Assembly (NCBI GenBank): GCA_018340805.1
Contig: JACMZG010001913.1
Span: 37,879,822-37,943,821, forward strand
Direction: 5' to 3'
Source: Microvelia longipes
Lineage: Eukaryota; Arthropoda; Insecta; Hemiptera; Veliidae
Length of the DNA stretch: 64,000 bases
Positions 13,267-23,059 of this stretch are shown in pieces (within the stretch, counting starts at the first letter, position 1; each line of letters begins with the position of its first letter). Position numbers and translations under genes: made by a program. Under the pieces are notes generated by a model that saw only the letters and a program-made list of their open reading frames with translations, was not told where the DNA came from and made no database searches.

Positions 13267-14713
13267 TAAGGTTAGGGATCTTTTATGAGTACCTGGCTTC
13301 ACACTGGCTTGTAATCACCGGCTTAATGCCCCTTTTGAAGGACAGCACATGAAAGGATTTCCATCCCTTGCATGATAATCCTAGAAGCCCTAAACGAGAT
13401 CGAAATACCACCACCGGCCCTTTATAATTGTGATCACATTGATAAATATACTGTTATTTTGTTTTTATTTACAGATAATTATTTTTTATTGTTTACAGGA
13501 CTTGGACGAGTTACGACAAAAAGTCAAAGAATTATCTATGGCTGAAGTCCGCAGTGATACTTGGGAAACAGAACTTGCTGAAAGTATTTTAAGATTAGAC
13601 AACGCTATGCTAGAAAGAGAATGCAATAGAGAGCTTAGAGAAATTGCTGCCAAGCCATCAGCTAGTCCAATAAGAGAGCAAGACTGCAACAGAGAGTTGA
13701 CTGCTATTGTAACAAGGAGTGAGAGTGTAGATAGTGCTGAGAAAAGTAATTCTAATCCTCTGAAGAAGACCCGCAGCAACAGTGTTGACAGTGCTAAACC
13801 TCCATCATCCAACACTTCCAACTCAACCAGTGAGAATTCCATTTCAAAAGACTTTGATGTACCTTACGATAGACTAGATACTCAAGAAGAAATCAAAGAA
13901 ATAGATAGTGTGATATCAGATGAATCAATTAATTTAAAATCTTTAGATGATGTTCTTGCTGAAGAAGAGTCAAAAAGAAAAATAAAAGAAAATATATCTG
14001 AAGTACCTGCCCCTAAGATAGAGCAATTATCCGCTGTTGCGCTAAACCAGATGGTTAATGAAAAAGATATACTTTTAAATAATAATACCCCTAAAAAAAG
14101 TTTAAATTTAGTTAAGAATGATTCTATTGACAATCCTCAGTGGATTTTGCCAGGTTTGAAACCTTTACCTAATACTCAAAGTTCCCAAGAAACAGAATTA
14201 CAAACTACAGATCGTAGGCAGTCAATTGGAGCTGCCGCTAGAGAACTATTAAGTAGCACGAAAATTGAATCTCTTAAACTTAATTTAAATGAAACTATAC
14301 TTGGCCAAACTATATTAGGTCCTATTAAAGACGTATCTGAGAGTATTAGCCGTTTAGTAAGGCAAGACTCCAAGAATTCAGATAATTCTGAAAAAAGTTG
14401 GCAAAATTTAAATCCGTTTAAAAGTAACGATGATAAGGATGATAAATTAATTATTCAGCAACCCAATGATTCGATTGTTGAGTTAAAGCCGAATGATTCT
14501 ATCATTCAGCCACAATTGGATGACTTTGTTCAGCCCAATTTAATACAAGTTCAGCCCCTATCCCCCATCCGAACTCCGATTAAATTAAGTGAATCTGTTT
14601 CAGGTTTAAATGTAACTATGGAAAAGCCAGATTTATTGCCACCCCAGTCTCCTTGTAAATTATTTGATAATAATCACTTTGATGATATAACAGATTTGAT
14701 AAAAGATCCGTAA
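1995..14713 (+). CDS. SH3BP5: SH3BP5/SAB family Rab11 GEF (parcas homologue), nine exons
   Basis: Coding sequence = 1995-2066, 2848-3088, 5123-5241, 6457-6540, 8408-8485, 9533-9667, 10053-10164, 11951-12090 and 13499-14713; 2196 nt including stop, 731 aa. Every junction has GT/AG borders and the phases fit. Residues about 20-245 form a long charged coiled coil with SH3BP5 hallmarks that I recognise: DPRIQ.ELERLN near the start, RARPYYEA, QFDSAWQEMLNHA, a KSRPYFEEKALCQ stretch, and LEAISEEIHQKRR at its end. The family is known to act as a coiled-coil GEF for Rab11 (REI-1, SH3BP5); vertebrate SAB also docks JNK at mitochondria and binds BTK, and Drosophila parcas modulates Btk. The C-terminal ~400 residues are Ser/Asn/Asp-rich, look disordered and sit mostly in one exon. 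I see no membrane segment or signal peptide. The start is the first ATG of a 24-codon exon that runs straight into the conserved DPRIQ motif. Role inferred from the family; identity is strong. Confidence 0.93.
2848..3088 (+). CDS. SH3BP5: SH3BP5 homologue exon 2 (residues 25-105)
   Basis: Acceptor TTTTTTCCAG ends at 2847; the donor GT is at 3089. Encodes the first coiled-coil strand, including ELERLNTCTDEINKLE and RARPYYEAVDIAKKAQ. It ends one base into a glutamate codon completed by exon 3. Confidence 0.9.
3253..3489. mobile_element. MITE family B copy (intron 2)
   Basis: 237-bp palindromic element with long TIRs, CACAATATAATTGTGCGAGA and AGACACCTAGGAAATGTTAC at one end and their reverse complement at the other. 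The centre is a hairpin (ACTCATCAGG..CCTGATGAGT). Partial relatives lie at about 31262-31545 and 50402-50640. No coding capacity. Confidence 0.75.
3846..3982. repeat. Inverted repeat (~56-bp arms) at the head of a 5S-like repeat
   Basis: AAAATGTGCAGGTCTTTAGT... is followed after a short spacer by its reverse complement (...ACTAAAGACCTGCACATTTT). A single-arm version occurs at 15785-15842 at the matching point of another repeat copy, so one arm was duplicated here. Confidence 0.8.
4561..4611 (+). other. 5S-rRNA-like internal promoter core
   Basis: GTTAAGCAGCACTGAACGTG followed by GTCAGTGCCTGAATGGGTGA and CTGCTGGG matches the 3' half of eukaryotic 5S rRNA (TTAAGCA..GGTYAGTACTTGGATGGGTGACCGCxTGGGAA), which contains box A, the intermediate element and box C. 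The 5' half of 5S is absent, so this is not a functional rRNA gene. Confidence 0.72.
5123..5241 (+). CDS. SH3BP5: SH3BP5 homologue exon 3 (residues 105-144)
   Basis: Acceptor AAATTTCAG ends at 5122; donor GTAAGT at 5242. Contains the most diagnostic family stretch, QFDSAWQEMLNHA, preceded by KETVALAETRFLS. It completes the split Glu codon from exon 2 and ends in phase 0. Confidence 0.92.
6139..6224. repeat. (TA)n microsatellite (intron 3)
   Basis: About 85 bp of uninterrupted alternating TA inside intron 3. Confidence 0.95.
6457..6540 (+). CDS. SH3BP5: SH3BP5 homologue exon 4 (residues 145-172)
   Basis: Acceptor TTGTTCAG ends at 6456; donor GTATGT at 6541. 28 codons of heptad-like charged helix (VTEAEHQRTESGQEHQKRAT), phase 0 on both sides. 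Confidence 0.88.
7357..8100 (-). repeat. 5S-core dispersed repeat, copy 2 (intron 4, reverse)
   Basis: Reverse-strand copy with the same landmarks. The 5S-like core is at 7513-7562 (CCCAGCAGTCACCCATCCAA on the + strand), followed by the ATGACAGACAACTTTG.. and GGTTTCAGAT landmarks. It lies antisense in the gene. Confidence 0.78.
8408..8485 (+). CDS. SH3BP5: SH3BP5 homologue exon 5 (residues 173-198)
   Basis: Acceptor ATTTTAG ends at 8407; donor GTAAGT at 8486. Encodes LEQKLKRTILKSRPYFEEKA, matching the family's second helical turn region (KSKPYFE in vertebrates). Phase 0 on both sides. Confidence 0.9.
9533..9667 (+). CDS. SH3BP5: SH3BP5 homologue exon 6 (residues 199-243)
   Basis: Acceptor AAATTATAG ends at 9532; donor GTAATA at 9668. 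45 codons ending the coiled coil with RLEAISEEIHQKRRNK, equivalent to the vertebrate LEMISDEIHERRR motif. Confidence 0.92.
10053..10164 (+). CDS. SH3BP5: SH3BP5 homologue exon 7 (residues 244-281)
   Basis: Acceptor GATGTTTCAG ends at 10052; donor GTTATT at 10165. It opens SGACSPLPRGPREPGVGAEL, aligning with the post-coil Gly/Pro segment of SH3BP5 (PRGxGVGAE). The donor is weaker than the others; it ends one base into a Glu codon that exon 8 completes. Confidence 0.82.
10785..10972 (-). mobile_element. tRNA-derived SINE (intron 7, antisense)
   Basis: On the minus strand a tRNA-like head carries an A box (TAGCTCAGTGGTAGAGC, 10948-10964) and a B box (GGTTCAAATCC, 10911-10921) with a degenerate acceptor pairing TCCAGT/ACTGGG. 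An unrelated body follows and ends in an A-run near 10785. The anticodon arm does not fold well, so this is a SINE rather than a tRNA gene. Confidence 0.7.
11431..11727. mobile_element. MITE family M copy in intron 7
   Basis: 297 bp, CATCGAGATATTACAAGAGG... to ...TAATATATCTCAATA, flanked by 8-bp direct repeats GATTTAGT / GATTTAGC. It lies 223 bp upstream of exon 8. Terminal sequences are more diverged than at 246-563, so this is an older copy. Confidence 0.8.
11951..12090 (+). CDS. SH3BP5: SH3BP5 homologue exon 8 (residues 281-327)
   Basis: Acceptor TCTATTTCCAG ends at 11950; donor GTGAGT at 12091. Encodes a Ser/Asp-rich acidic linker (KWSEDDLESELDRFESSSLG, then SESEDYDDD). The reading frame is fixed by the phase-1 junction with exon 7 and the phase-0 junction with exon 9. 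Confidence 0.83.
12682..12924 (+). pseudogene. LINE ORF2 C-terminal fragment (intron 8)
   Basis: An open 80-codon stretch ending TAA at 12922-12924. It reads LTNFVQTPLCKTERKQRHAS, then LGPLYYNQLPIKIQ and IDIFKKLVNQYLLDQYF. This is the typical last segment of a CR1/L2-like non-LTR retrotransposon ORF2 (the pattern ..P.LYN.LP..I+....FK+.+K.YLL). The reverse transcriptase itself is missing (5' truncated). Confidence 0.7.
12925..13268 (+). mobile_element. LINE 3' UTR with (TTA)n tail
   Basis: About 310 bp of 3' UTR after the ORF2 stop, ending in GGTGGAAATAAACAATTT and then a pure (ATT)n run at about 13238-13266. A microsatellite tail instead of poly(A) is usual for CR1/L2/I-type LINEs. Confidence 0.7.
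13499..14713 (+). CDS. SH3BP5: SH3BP5 homologue exon 9, C-terminal tail (residues 328-731)
   Basis: Acceptor TTGTTTACAG ends at 13498; stop TAA at 14711-14713. 404 codons, over half of the protein in one exon. It starts with a helical segment (DLDELRQKVKELSMAEVRSD) and then becomes low-complexity and Ser/Asn/Asp/Gln-rich. There are two short internal echoes: (E/D)CNREL near residues 368 and 388, and PNDSI twice near residues 650-660. The open frame extends 23 codons upstream of the acceptor, but that part is intronic. The length is much more than the tail of vertebrate SH3BP5 (455 aa in total). Confidence 0.88.
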   Translation, partial: DLDELRQKVKELSMAEVRSDTWETELAESILRLDNAMLERECNRELREIAAKPSASPIREQDCNRELTAIVTRSESVDSAEKSNSNPLKKTRSNSVDSAKPPSSNTSNSTSENSISKDFDVPYDRLDTQEEIKEIDSVISDESINLKSLDDVLAEEESKRKIKENISEVPAPKIEQLSAVALNQMVNEKDILLNNNTPKKSLNLVKNDSIDNPQWILPGLKPLPNTQSSQETELQTTDRRQSIGAAARELLSSTKIESLKLNLNETILGQTILGPIKDVSESISRLVRQDSKNSDNSEKSWQNLNPFKSNDDKDDKLIIQQPNDSIVELKPNDSIIQPQLDDFVQPNLIQVQPLSPIRTPIKLSESVSGLNVTMEKPDLLPPQSPCKLFDNNHFDDITDLIKDP

Positions 14714-15740
14714 ATTACTGTACTTTGACTTCTCCGTAAGTATTTAATAGAAATTTAGATCTGAGTATTACATTTTAGGATAATAAGGTCAGTAATGAGA
14801 TTTAATAGCTACAATTAAGGGGTTCCAAATAGAATTTTAACCTGCATCTTCCAATTATATTTATTCCGAATTAAGGTAACATCTATTCATATAGAATTAT
14901 AAGATTTAAATTGAACCTTCTTTATGAGAATTTACACTTAATGGCTACATTTTTACTAGTGAGATGTATTTCTTCAAATAACCTTAAAAAACTTTAGTCT
15001 TATCCGCTTGACAAAATAATTCCCTTCCTCCGGGAAGTCATTACCTCTTAGTAGAATTAGTAATTCATTTATTTTAGCCAGTTTTGCATCGAGGTACTAT
15101 TTGTTTGTAAGTCCACAATTTATTTATTTGTAGAATATATTCTTCAAAAAAACCAATTGGATTTGAAACAAATGGTATGTGTCTGTAAATGGTGTGTATT
15201 ATTCTTAAGACTAAAATACTTGGTCACTCTTCATAAATTGAATTCTGACGTTATTTATCTTTATAGTTAGTAAGATTGATGTTTTCATGTATTTGTTCCC
15301 TAAGAGTATTGTTGTCTAATTTTAGCCTCTTAGTTTAGTAAAACTAACATTTGTGACCCCCATATCCTCATTTTATTATTTAGTTTTTATCATTAAAAAA
15401 TTAATTCAATCTCAAATATACTCTACATTATAATTTATATTACTTAATTTATTTGATACAAATTTTTATTGACTGATAAATAATATATAGTCTAATAAGT
15501 TCTAGTTTAATTTTTTAACATACTAATGTTATTAATTGTAAACAGAAACTAATTATTTTGATTTGTAACCTGCAGTAAAGTTAAAGTAAAAAACAGAAAA
15601 GTTTGCCTTGGCAATAAAAGTGTTATTTTATCTACGTAGGCAAAAATAGACATTTTTTGGCTGAAGTTGTTAAAATACAAAGCTACAGGTGTCTGCCTTA
15701 CTAATTATGGATCTCAATTGATGGAAAAGATTAAACTTTT
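14714..15740. other. 3' UTR/flank of the SH3BP5 homologue
   Basis: AT-rich sequence without open frames or recognised repeats; probably 3' UTR up to about 15635 if the AATAAA at 15613 is used. Confidence 0.4.
15613..15618 (+). terminator. Candidate polyadenylation signal of the SH3BP5 homologue
   Basis: AATAAA about 900 bp after the stop codon, followed by a T-rich stretch, and just before the 5S-like repeat that begins near 15740. In this AT-rich DNA AATAAA is common, so other sites are possible. Confidence 0.35.
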
Positions 15741-16575
15741 GTTTTTATTGCATGGGCTCTTAGAAAAACATGGTTGTAAAGTGTTTTTATCATTAAATTG
15801 GTGGGACTTGTCAATAAACAAAAGACCCACACATTTTAATTGGAAAATGGCCACCAGTGGATTTTTTACTTTTACCTATTTATACTCTACTGCGAAAAAT
15901 CCGAAACCAGGATGTCACCGGAATTATCCGTTTCAGGTTTTTTAAAGGCCTCCTAAGTGGTTTTCACAAAGTTGTCTGTCTGTGTGTGAGTGGTGTGTGT
16001 CTGTTATCATCGCTCCTAGTGTATTTATGCTTGAGAGTTTAATCTTTGTACAAAAATCATTCTACTGCTGTTGTTGTGATATTTCAATAATAATTTTTTA
16101 TGACGTCATTAACCCGCAATAATGACTCATTATTTTTCGTAATAAAAAGCAGAAAAATAATGCGATCGGATTGAGATTTAGCATGCATTTAGCTATCCAT
16201 GAGATTAACATGTGTCCTACGTTTTATCTCATTGTCAGCATTACTTAAATTTTTATCAAATGCCATTTATGTAAAGACTTTTTATTTTTTAAAGAATTGA
16301 GTTGAAATTTGGTACAAGTATATACTTTACATAATAAATAAGTACACCATGTTTTGTTTTAATACGACAAGTATATCTATGGTTTTTGTTGGATCATAAA
16401 AGTTTAGCAAGCGTGGTAAGTGCTGTATGGATGACTGCTGAGTAACTACATCTGTTTCATTGGATGTAGTTTCTATCTGATGACAAGTGAAACGAGTTAG
16501 AAGATCCGAAGTAGGGAGGATGAGCGTAGTAAATCTGATGTGATAAGGGAAAGTTCTGAGGTACCCCGTTGCCTA
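15740..16575 (+). repeat. 5S-core dispersed repeat, copy 3
   Basis: Same landmark order as copy 1: the GGTGGGACTTGTCAATAAAC head, TCCGAAACCAGGATGTCACC, CTGTTATCATCGCTCC, a degraded 5S-like core at about 16400-16442, and GTACCCCGT at the end. Open frames inside it are not conserved. Confidence 0.75.
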
Positions 16576-17400
16576 AACCCACTGGAAGCATTTCCCATTT
16601 AACATGTGTGGGGTCCTTTCTGCAAAAATAAAATATTGCCTTTCCACCTAGTTAACTAATGCTCTATTATTATCCAGATATGAATCAATATACTCATTAT
16701 ATATAGAGGTCTGTTACTGTCGAATCTTAAAACACTTTAAATAGTAATTCGTTTTATAACATTTTCTATGTCAATTCATTATTGAAAACTGCCTGTTTAC
16801 CTAACAGGTCTCTGATGTTTTTTTTTATGTTTTTAAAGTTATTTTTAAAAAGATTATTGTTTATATAAGAACAAATTTATTATATAAGAGTGTAATGTTC
16901 AATACATTATTCAGTATGAGTTGCTGCAATTTGTATCCTAGTTTTTATTATTTGACTTTAAAGCTTTAATTTATTTTATTCTAGATTTTTTTAATGTACA
17001 AAAGTATAATATTTGTTAGATTTAAGTTATTATTTATTGATAGTTTCTTATTGAAATAATTTTTTAAAACAATAGTTGTAAATGTGCTTCTCAGTAGAAT
17101 AATAATCCTTCTGTACATGAATATATTTTTTGTATAAAAAATAACTTTTGAGACATTTTAAGAAATTAAAAAAAAATATTTGAACATTTGTTTAAAAAAT
17201 ATCCTGATGTAATCAATGTTTGTAATTTTAATGATATTGCCAAACAGGAAAAAGCACAAATGAAGTATAAAGTATCAATAACACACCCATGTCTCTCCAC
17301 AATAATGAACAAATCCGGCACTGATGATGACCCAAATGTTGAAACTTGGCTCTATTAATAAATATTACATGCAGGAAGACTTTAGTGATTTTTAATTTTG
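16576..17400. other. AT-rich spacer, no feature seen
   Basis: No credible coding frame, hairpin or shared repeat found by eye. Confidence 0.5.
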
Positions 17401-18094
17401 CCAAGAGCCGGGCCTGAAAAAATGTGATTTATTTTGTACTACTTTAAACCAAATTTTTCTGTGTATACCTTAAATTATGAAAAAAAACATAGTCTGTCTA
17501 TCCAAATTGAAGCCCTTCATATGATTGTGCATGCTTAAAATTTCATGAAATCGCACAAACTTCAGTTTTCTTGAAATAAATAGTTCCCTGAGGGTTGTGT
17601 ATAAAACATGAATAGAACATTTTTAAAGGTCATAAAATTTCCTGTAAAACGAGCGTTTAATCATCAAAATCGGATAACTGCAACCAAAGTTATGGATCTT
17701 TCAAAAACACTAAAAAATGGTTAATTTATGCTGTCAGCGAATTTCTTTGAAAAAAATATCGCCTTTTTGAGAATTTTTGTTGGCCATTTAACAAATGTCA
17801 TAACTTTAGTTGTAGTTATCTGATTTTGACAAAAAACCACTCGTTTTATAGGAAATTTAAGCATCTTTAAATAATGTTCTCCTCATGTTTTGCACACGGC
17901 CAACAGTAAACCACTTATTGCAAGAAAACAGGATTTTTTAAGATTTTCTAATATTTTGAGAGAGTGCATTTATATGAAAGGCTCCACTCTGGATAGGCAA
18001 ACTATGCTTTTCCTTCATAATTTATGTACGTTTTCAGAAAAATTTGGTTTGAAGTAGTACAAAATGAGTCACATTTTTTAGGCCTGGCTCTTGG
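17401..18094. mobile_element. ~700-bp inverted-repeat element (family F), copy 1
   Basis: Begins CCAAGAGCCGGGCCTGAAAA and ends with the diverged reverse complement ...GGCCTGGCTCTTGG. Long imperfect arms (TTTGTACTACTT.AAACCAAA, GAGCCCTTCATATGA) run most of the way to the centre. Related copies are at 29286-29943 and about 47073-47450. No conserved frame; a non-autonomous fold-back. Confidence 0.75.
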
Positions 18095-20100
18095 ACTACA
18101 AGCATTAAAATTTAGTTCTTGAATCCCACTAATTCGGGAAAGTAAAAGAAATAATAGTAAATGTCTTAATATAAATAAGTAAACACTGGGAACTATGAAA
18201 CGGTTGGTAATAAAGGTTTTAGAGAATTATGAATACTAGAACTGTGTAAAAATTTATTTCAAATGCGTGGTGTAGTCTGTTTTTCAAATACTCAAGCACT
18301 TGGCATTAAATATCTTCATTTTATACAGGGTGGACCAATCTTCTCCCAACAGTTTGCTATAAATTAATGAAGCTTGTGAATCTTTTCTTGTGTGAAGGGA
18401 ACTTTGTTTTGGAGATTTAGTATCAACTTATGGTGGTTTAGTATCAAGTAGTATTTTAGATCAACTTTGGGTGTCTCGTTGTCCCATGCAACACCAGATT
18501 TTGTGGAAAAATAGAAAAAAGTAAATTGGAAGGTATACTTTTTGGATTTTAGAGATGAATGCAGGATTTTTATTTTGCCCTTTAAAACTGCTATTTTGGG
18601 GGGAATAAATGCCAAAGTATAAAAATCAGACATTTTAGCTAAAATTAAAGCTTAAGAATTTTTATTAGAAAATTCCAAACCAAAATTTTTTGGTTTAGAA
18701 CACAAATCATTCATCACATTTTTAATTTTGAAGAAAATTCAGAGTTGCTATTTTTCCTAAATCTAGCAGCATTAATGATTATAAATACCTTTAAATGAGG
18801 GTAAGGTAATGAATGATTGTGTCCTTAGGCCAAAAATAAGGCATTTATACTCTTGGCAAAGTCTTTCCAATGTCAATTGGAAAATCTCTTTTCAATTTTT
18901 AGTTAAAAAGTCCAATTTTACACTTTTGGTATTTATTCCAGCCAAATTAGCATTCTTAGACATAAATATGCCTAGAGGAAAATTCTTGTATCATCCCTCA
19001 AACCCAAAAAGCCCAATTAAAGTATACTTTCTGATTTATTTTTTCTATTTTTTATAAAAGTAGTGTTTCATAGGACACCTAAAGTGAACTAAACCAGTAA
19101 AAGGAAGTTCCCTTAGTTTTACCCAAGGAACTTATACAAAGGGCGAGGAACATATCAGGTCTTCACAATGTAAAACAGTGTTGCCAACCCCCACTGCTAC
19201 TCCCTACGGGACTTGCAGTGCCATAGTACTTGTTACATCCTTCATGTTGTCAGGTTATAAACATTTCTAGTAAATTTTTAGTTATTTATTATTGTGTAGT
19301 AGTTAATTGTACATATTTAGTGTTATTATTACCTTGTTTAAGAGACTAAAAAGTTACGAATCCTAAGGAAATAAAAAAATACTAAAATTAAAGTCTGTTG
19401 ACATTATGTGTGTTAGATCTTAAAAGTGAAAAACACAAACTATATACGCTTTACAATACTTTTACATTCTATGTGGGAGAAGTTATCCTATGCTCATCTA
19501 TTTTCATTGAAAACGGTGCAACACTTTTTTGCCTCTGTGGTTTTAACACAAAAACCCAAGTTTCATTAATTTATACCCGGAATAAGGATTCAAAATTTTA
19601 AAGGAGAGGGGGAGACCTTTGGTCCACTCTCTATAACTTTTTTCAAACTATTGACAAATAAAAAATAGATATCCTATCATATATTTATTTTTAGTTTAAT
19701 TTTAATTAAAATTATTTCATAACTAATTTATACAATTTTTTTATACTTAATAGATAAGAAATTAAAGGATTTTATTCTGCTATCAATTATTTTTTATTTA
19801 TTAAATCAATATTTCTTGTTGATATTTTTTGTTAAATTATTTTATTCCGTTATTTTTTTTATCGAAATTAAGTTATTGACATCAAATGCACGATTGTTAT
19901 TAGTAAAGAAAAAAATATATTTTCATCTTGCCATAAAGAATTATAATAATTAAAGTAATTAATGAAAATAATAATAAAATAAATAATTTAACATAATTAT
20001 AAGCTCTCTATTAAGATATAATTTAATGATGTATTTAATCCTCACACTGTATATCCTAAAGGAGGCTTATTTTAAGAGATTTTTTAATTAAAATTACCCC
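18095..20100. other. AT-rich spacer, no gene supported
   Basis: Contains a TACAGGGTGGACC motif at about 18326 resembling a Tc1/mariner-type terminus, without a partner that I could find. Short open frames here have no recognisable similarity. Confidence 0.4.
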
Positions 20101-20107
20101 TATCAGA

Positions 20108-20233
<126 letters not shown>

Positions 20234-21424
20234 TATATATATTTATTTTTTTTATATGTGCGTGTGTAATTTGTACATGGCCTCTATGATATCTGTTAAG
20301 TGTTGCTAGAGGATGGGGAGGTAGTTTGGAGTATTCCAAACAACCTTTTGTTTTTCCACCCTAGTTAGCCTACTATCCCAGTCAGTACAAACAAGTGGCC
20401 CACATTATGAAAATTTGCTAAAAACATGGCAAAATGACATAGAGTAAATAATAATAATAGAACAACTACCAATATTCAGGGGACTTCTTCTGTGACATCA
20501 AACTATGCTGACTCCGCAATAATGCTATTACACACAAAGCACACGTTAAAATCTTTTATCATATTTTTCTACCTATTTTTCAGCCTATAGTTATTTAGTT
20601 AAGAATAATATTAATAAATATGCTAAATTTGTTTTAAATGTATTAATAATCACTTTTCCTTGCTTTTAACCAGTTGGTAACAAGTTGGGTAAAAGATAAG
20701 ATGTTAGAGATGAGCGCTATACTATAAACTATTTTTAGTAAAAGGAAGTAAACAAATATACTTGTTATTTATGCCTCAACTATTGTGTAGGCCGACCAAA
20801 TAATCTGCGGTAATGTGATTATAATTTCAATATTGCTTAATTCAGTGTAGTCTGTTGTCATGATATATTTATAGTTTTGTCATTGTTCATCAAATCGATT
20901 CATATCTAAATGAAATAGTGTAAACAAATTTTCATGTTTTAATTCGGAGTTTAATTTGTTTAAACTGAATGTACAATGTGTCTCTTACTATCCTCAAACA
21001 TTTTTTCCTCTTATTGTGATGTTTATCACACGCTCCTCCTTTAAACCAAGCTATTCTCTTTATTTAACTTAGCAACCTAGCTTATCAAGTTCCTTTTCTT
21101 TGAACTTGCCAATAATTTATGCTATCATATTTAATTTGACTACGTATTATATTTAATAAAACTCTCATGTTTCCTCCTTCCTATTTGCCCTTACTGCCTA
21201 CATATAATTCTTTCTAATATAATTATGTTTAAGTTATAATTATCTGTAAGTTTAATTATCAAGGCTGTTCAACTGTACTATATTTTTAATTAGATTTAAT
21301 GTATTTGTTATTATAGCTCATAAAATGCAGTTATCTCCATTTGATGTTTTATAAAATAAACTTTATTTTTGTCTGATTTTTTTATTTAAATATTTATTCT
21401 TATACATTTTTTTAATGATAATAG

Positions 21425-21564
21425 AATTGATGTATCAAATTAAAAATTGCGCTGAGGAATTGTCTTCAATAATATCAACTCAAGCAGAGCCGGCTTTTGA
21501 CAATAATGCTATCTACAGTGCCATGTTGAGTCTTTCATCTAACCAGCCAGATTCCATGAATTGA
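21425..21564 (+). CDS. Possible orphan terminal exon, unknown protein
   Basis: After a T-rich tract and ATAATAG (AG at 21423-21424) there is an open frame to TGA at 21562-21564. From ATG 21430 it gives 44 aa, containing KNCAEELSSIISTQAEPAFD and NAIYSAMLSLSSNQPDSMN. Codon use and composition (Ser, Gln, Asn, Cys, no homopolymer runs) look more protein-like than the surrounding AT-rich sequence. AATAAA follows at 21846. I do not recognise a family and found no convincing upstream exon; it could be the last exon of a gene or a transposon remnant. Confidence 0.3.
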
Positions 21565-21908
21565 AAGACTTGTGTTGTTGGTGTTGATATTATTAATTAA
21601 CAACATTTTGTCAATAGATTAAACAAATAGGCAAAGCAATTGAAAGATATATTAATTAAAGAAGGTTTCATTTTCTTTGCCTTCACACATCCAATGCTAT
21701 GAAGAGGTGAAATCATGGAAGTTGCAAAGTTTTGTAGAGGAGAAGCCTTGGCAATTCCCCTTCAATTGAATTTTAGAGGTGGTAACGCCTCTAAAAGCCA
21801 GTGAACTACCACGTGTAAAGCAGTGAATACAGCATGACATGTTGTAATAAAAGACAAGCTAATTGTGTTTATTACATAAAACTTACTTATATACTTTTTT
21901 TTTTCAAA

Positions 21909-21913
<5 letters not shown>

Positions 21914-21986
<73 letters not shown>
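21914..21986. repeat. (TA)n microsatellite followed by (TG)n
   Basis: About 72 bp of TA, then a short GTGTGTGTGTGTG tract at 21991-22003. Confidence 0.95.
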
Positions 21987-21988
<2 letters not shown>

Positions 21989-22379
21989 CTGTGTGTGTGT
22001 GTGTATGAATGTATGTTTCCAAACCATTTCTTGTAAACATGATATCTTTTGAACAGTTAGATATTTTTTGATTAAACTTGCCTAAGAAACGGCTTGATTC
22101 TTAACTTGTGATTGAGTGAGTCTTTCTCTAAGCTATAATTTCAGAAGGTTATTACAGCCCAGTACTAATTTACATAAGCATGTAAAAAAGGAAATATCTT
22201 TTTCTGATTGTTTCTTAATGTAATAAATGGGTATTATTATTGGTACAAAAATCGACCTTGAGAAGGACACAAACCCTAATAAAAACCAGGTAGTTGTGAC
22301 GTCATTAACCCCGTATATTATCAGCTAAATTTTTAAATTTTGCTGCATTACAACCTGCACAGCACAGATTATTTATAGA

Positions 22380-22470
22380 TTATTAAGTTCAGGTCTAAAT
22401 TTCTTATTGCTATGTATTGTATTGAATTCTTATTCTGTTAAAATAAAGAATTAAAAAAAAATATATAAAA
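22380..22470 (+). mobile_element. Possible LINE 3' terminus
   Basis: TATTGTATTGAATTC..AATAAAGAATT followed by an A-run resembles the polyadenylated 3' end of a non-LTR element. The upstream segment shares a phrase (AC/AAGTCATTAACC) with 29045, in line with a dispersed repeat. Weak. Confidence 0.3.
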
Positions 22471-23059
22471 TAGATAAAATTCAAGGTTATTATTTTTCGC
22501 CGCAAAAAAGGTCCTTACTTATGGGTTTTTAAGCGCTGAATCGAATAAAAACGGTCTGAAATCGATACAAAAGAGACTCTAAAAAAGTCAAAAATCTGCG
22601 ACATCAACACCAACATCGCTTTAGCAAATTTCTTGTTGGGCACTAGACAGGTGATTATTACTGTGGCTAGTGTTACCAAAGAGAGGTTTGAAAGGAAGCT
22701 CTGAAGGACCATATAAAGAATAAGGATAGGTAGAAGGCTGATTTAGATATCAAATCAAAAATATTCATTATTTACTTTTCCACTTATCTTCTTCTTCTTT
22801 ATTTTAGTAAATGAGGACCGAGTCTGGTCTAATAAAGTTTATTAACAAGAAACTTTAATAATAATCTGTAACTAATAAATAGTACGTTAAAAATGCAAGA
22901 TAATATTAACACCATTTCATCTTGTTTAAGCAAATCGATAAAAAATGAAATTATTTCTTACAAAAAAATTGCTCACTATTTTTATTAACTATTAAATTGC
23001 TATTATTACTTCAAATTTTACTAAAAAAAATGTAATAATAATATTACTAGACACAATAA

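Noticed and set aside
13486..14373. Minus-strand open frames under exon 9
   Set aside because: Antisense shadows of a serine-rich coding exon; the plus-strand frame is fixed by splice phases.
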